6,027 nt of DNA, taken from an uncultured Oscillospiraceae bacterium (lineage in GTDB: Bacteria; Bacillota; Clostridia; Oscillospirales; Oscillospiraceae). Location: positions 1-6,027 of the forward strand of contig CAJUCA010000080.1 of NCBI GenBank assembly GCA_910585265.1. The letters run 5' to 3'. Below, in pieces: positions 3,589 to 6,027 of this stretch. Positions within the stretch are counted from its first letter, which is position 1. Each line of letters begins with the position of its first letter. The notes beneath the pieces were generated by a model. It had not been told where the DNA came from and made no database searches. It was given only the letters and a program-made list of their open reading frames with translations. The position numbers were made by a program, and so were the translations under genes.

Positions 3589-6027
3589 ATGAAGCGATTT
3601 TTCAGCATTCTCACCGCCCTGGCCCTGTGCCTGAACCTTTGCCCTGCCTGGGCGTTTGCGGCGGAACCGGACCCCGCCCTTTGTAAGCACCACCCGGCGC
3701 ATACCGAGGACTGCGGCTTCATCGCCCCCAGCGAGGGCCAGCCCTGCGGCCACCAGCACACAGCGGAGTGCTATACCCAGGGGGTACTCCCCCATCCGGA
3801 CGGTGGAAATGATTATGAGATCAGCGCGGACACGGAGAACCCGCTGGACTGCCGGCACAGCCATGACAGCGAGTGCGGCTATGTCCCGGCGAACCCCGGC
3901 CAGCCCTGCGGCTTTGTCTGCCGCCTCTGCCCCATTGAGGACTTGATCGCCGCCCTGCCGAACAGCGTGACGGAGGGCAACGCGGACGATGTGCGGGCAC
4001 AGCTTGACCATATCCTCGACCTTTACCGGGAACTGGACGAGGACGAACAGGAGGAGATCAACCTCTCCCGCATCTATGCGCTGCAAGGGGCGCTGGACGC
4101 GGCCAACGACCCCATGCCCCTGGCGGCGGGTACGGTAAACAAGTTTTTGAATTTCTGCACAGAATACAGCTCAACCATTTCTCCCGCTGAAGGAAGCGGT
4201 TACAAGTGGGACGACGCGACCAAAACCCTGACGCTGACGGATTTCCATCAGGTTGTATCAGTGGGTTTCGGAATCGTCCTGCCGGATGGCTCCACCCTGG
4301 TCCTGGAGGGTGAAAACACCATTCAATTGGGTGATAATCCACAGATAGGAGTGGACTGTTACGGCAGTCTGGCCCTGGCGGGAGACGGTGCGCTGACCGT
4401 CACCTCCACGCCCGAGTATGGCGCGATCAGTGCAAGAGGGAGAACTGCAACACTGACCTTTGACAATTATATTTGCAAGGACCTCAGCTATAAAAGGATG
4501 GAGTATACAACACAGAAGATTGTACGCCAATGTCTGACGGACAAGGACAAGAACATTCTGTCTTCTGTGGTTCCTGCCGCCCGGATTGAACAACAGGGCC
4601 GAAATCCCTTCTGCGTGGCTGTTTTGGCCAACGCATTCAGCGCAGAGTATTCCGGGGCGGACGTTACCCTCCTGCGGGACGTGTCCAACTCGGGGCAGAT
4701 CACAGTCAACGGCGATTTCCGGTTTGACACAGACGGACACAGTATTACTTTTAATAGCGGTATCAGAGTCGGCCGTTTTGTGGTTAAGGGAGGCACGTTC
4801 CAGGTAAACGGCAGTCTGACCTCCGACGAGTGCCTGTTTGATGTGCGGGGCGGTACGCTTGTTCTGGAGAAGGGCGATTTTACTGCCGGGATATGTGTGG
4901 CGTTGGTGGGCGGAAAGCTGGAGATTCCGGAGGGAGCACCGGTTACGCTGAGCGCGGAAAAAGAAAGATTCAGCGGTGTTTCGGCGAATAATGCCGGTTC
5001 GGCTTTGAGTGTTAAAAGCGGCAGCGCCGCGCTCTGCGGAGGCTCCTTTGAAGGGAATGGGCATGCCATCTATGGAGGATCTCCTTCCAACGGCATCAAA
5101 CTGGACACGCTGCTGGCGCAGGGTTACCGCTATTCCTGGGACGGTAAACCACAGAATTTGAGCGGGAAAACATTTTTCAATAATACTCAAGGCATCGTAG
5201 GCAGCGAAATAATCGATGCTCCTCTCCTGGTGGAAAAATGCACGGAGCATAAGGTAGTATCCTGGACGCAAACAGATACCGGCCACTGGCAGACTTGCAT
5301 CTATTGCAAGACGAAAACGTCTGAGGGGCCCCACGTCTATAGCGGAGAGGACCCCACCTGTACCGTCTGCGGCTATTCAAACGTCCACACGCATACCTTC
5401 AGCGCGTGGGATACCAAAGACGAGGATGGGGACCGGACTTTAACGCGCACCTGTAATGACTGCGGATATAAGCAAATGATCACATACACGCCGGTAATCT
5501 CAGTGCCGTATAACCATACTGGAACAGTTTCGCTGGAACAAAAAATCGAGACAGTGGGAATTGATAGTTTGACGTATAAGTGGGAGAATTATAATAATAG
5601 TGTGAGTTCGTGGTTGATGGTTTTCACGTCATCTTTTACCCCGCCAGCCGCAGGGCAGAGCCAAAAATATAGAGCTACCATTACGACTTCCGGTTTTGAA
5701 GACGTGCCGAAACTGGAATTTACGCTCACCAGAGAACTGTGCCATCATGAGAATATGGCTTGGACGCAGGTTGACAGCAGCAGCCACAAAGGCACTTGCC
5801 CGGATTGCAGCGAGGAAGTCACAGCCGCCCACACCTTTGACGAAAACGGCAACTGCGTCTGCGGGGCCACGTTGGCGGTCACGCTGACCAATGCGGAGGG
5901 GCTGATTTACAAAGGCGACGAACATAAACCCGGTGTCTCCGTTGCCGTGAATGACAAAACGCTGACGGAGAACACCGATTATACGGTTTCCTATACGGGC
6001 AACATCAACGCCGGGGAAAATACGGCA
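3589..6027 (+). CDS. Large secreted modular surface protein with Cys/His repeats, 3' end outside window
   Basis: The frame is open from ATG 3589 to the window end, giving 813 residues with no stop. AGGAGG lies 8 nt before the start. Residues 1-24 are a clear signal peptide (MKR, hydrophobic core, AFA cleavage site before AEP). Two Cys/His repeats follow (32-61 and 88-114), each with Cys-x-His-rich segments and a GQPCG core. Residues 117-173 are a charged helical module resembling those common in gut Clostridia surface proteins. Residues about 205-300, with GYKWDDATKTLTLT and LPDGSTLVLEGENTI, resemble the carbohydrate-binding-domain family of such proteins, and 365-500 are Gly-rich beta-strand repeats suggesting a beta-helix. 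Two Cys-knuckle modules (551-596 and 718-759) flank an Ig-like segment (628-715), and an Ig-like repeat with YKGDEHKPGVSV begins near 765. A cell-wall or membrane anchor, if present, is beyond the window. Adhesion or glycan binding is likely; no enzyme motif is seen. It is probably cotranscribed with the pseudo-receiver under LytTR control. Confidence 0.88.
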   Translation, partial: MKRFFSILTALALCLNLCPAWAFAAEPDPALCKHHPAHTEDCGFIAPSEGQPCGHQHTAECYTQGVLPHPDGGNDYEISADTENPLDCRHSHDSECGYVPANPGQPCGFVCRLCPIEDLIAALPNSVTEGNADDVRAQLDHILDLYRELDEDEQEEINLSRIYALQGALDAANDPMPLAAGTVNKFLNFCTEYSSTISPAEGSGYKWDDATKTLTLTDFHQVVSVGFGIVLPDGSTLVLEGENTIQLGDNPQIGVDCYGSLALAGDGALTVTSTPEYGAISARGRTATLTFDNYICKDLSYKRMEYTTQKIVRQCLTDKDKNILSSVVPAARIEQQGRNPFCVAVLANAFSAEYSGADVTLLRDVSNSGQITVNGDFRFDTDGHSITFNSGIRVGRFVVKGGTFQVNGSLTSDECLFDVRGGTLVLEKGDFTAGICVALVGGKLEIPEGAPVTLSAEKERFSGVSANNAGSALSVKSGSAALCGGSFEGNGHAIYGGSPSNGIKLDTLLAQGYRYSWDGKPQNLSGKTFFNNTQGIVGSEIIDAPLLVEKCTEHKVVSWTQTDTGHWQTCIYCKTKTSEGPHVYSGEDPTCTVCGYSNVHTHTFSAWDTKDEDGDRTLTRTCNDCGYKQMITYTPVISVPYNHTGTVSLEQKIETVGIDSLTYKWENYNNSVSSWLMVFTSSFTPPAAGQSQKYRATITTSGFEDVPKLEFTLTRELCHHENMAWTQVDSSSHKGTCPDCSEEVTAAHTFDENGNCVCGATLAVTLTNAEGLIYKGDEHKPGVSVAVNDKTLTENTDYTVSYTGNINAGENTA
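3682..3930 (+). repeat. Duplicated Cys/His module in the surface protein
   Basis: Residues 32-61 (Cys32, 42, 53, 61) and 88-114 (Cys88, 96, 107, 111, 114) are related copies. Each has a Cys followed by two or three His, an acidic-Cys-Gly step and an aromatic-led stretch ending in GQPCG: GFIAPSEGQPCG in the first and GYVPANPGQPCG in the second. The second copy ends in CxxxCxxC instead of the HTAEC of the first. The pattern suggests structural zinc sites or disulfides in an exported protein; which one cannot be told from sequence. Confidence 0.65.
5239..5865 (+). repeat. Two Cys-knuckle modules separated by an Ig-like insertion
   Basis: Residues 551-596 and 718-759 share the same order: a Cys/His start, a W-T-Q triplet (559-561 and 725-727), a His, a CxxC pair (C570/C573 and C737/C740), an H-Y or H-T-F step, and a final CxxC or CxC followed by Gly (C591/C594 and C756/C758). 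A further partial copy (HTFSAW to CNDCGY, 602-627) follows the first. The copies differ too much at the DNA level to be a recent duplication. Confidence 0.6.

Noticed and set aside
3325..4086. Minus-strand frame spanning the pseudo-receiver end and surface protein start
   Set aside because: It crosses the gap between two plus-strand genes and the minus-strand hairpin, and lacks domain features; the plus-strand genes have strong ribosome binding sites and a signal peptide.
4258..5334. 358-codon minus-strand frame opposite the surface protein
   Set aside because: Long only because of base composition; the plus frame is uninterrupted for 813 codons with signal peptide and repeat domains, while this one has none.
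1..6027. CRISPR arrays, tRNA, rRNA or riboswitches
   Set aside because: No spaced multi-copy repeats, cloverleaf with conserved tRNA bases, rRNA signatures or recognisable aptamer were seen on either strand.

Overview
The composition (GC-rich coding sequence, strong AGGAGG-type ribosome binding sites, GTG starts) and the protein families suggest a Gram-positive gut Clostridia genome, most likely in or near the Oscillospiraceae/Lachnospiraceae. This is an inference from style and family; no taxonomic marker gene is present. The mix of a site-specific recombinase, an agr/lyt-type two-component system and a modular secreted protein looks like accessory or mobile-element cargo rather than core chromosome.

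Layout: 1-239 is a non-coding leader with several dyads. At 240-887 (+) lies a small serine recombinase of the resolvase/invertase family. It converges on, and overlaps by 28 bp at the 3' ends, a minus-strand operon. That operon runs right to left: a LytTR response regulator (2907 to 2167), then a GHKL (AgrC-like) membrane histidine kinase (2167 to 860), joined by a one-base TAGTG stop/start overlap. A 154-bp intergenic region (2908-3061) separates this operon from a divergent plus-strand unit. It holds a plus-strand terminator-like hairpin, a pair of identical 10-bp direct repeats spaced 20 bp apart, a good -35/-10 promoter and a perfect 31-bp palindrome over the -10 and the expected transcription start.

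The plus-strand unit has two genes. The first (3062-3538) is a 158-residue stand-alone protein that resembles a LytTR-type receiver domain but lacks the phosphoacceptor Asp and the conserved Lys. The second (3589 to beyond the window end) is a large secreted protein: signal peptide, two Cys/His repeats, a helical module, beta-rich glycan-binding or beta-helix-like segments, two Cys-knuckle modules and the start of Ig-like repeats. Its 3' end is outside the window.

Working model (inference): the kinase senses an extracellular signal, probably a peptide, and phosphorylates the LytTR regulator. The regulator binds the direct repeats just upstream of the -35 and activates the divergent unit. The pseudo-receiver is co-expressed with the exported protein and could tune the regulator. 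The palindrome offers a second, probably repressive, input. The recombinase may be a mobility or phase-variation function of the same module. No agrB/agrD-like signal genes are visible here.
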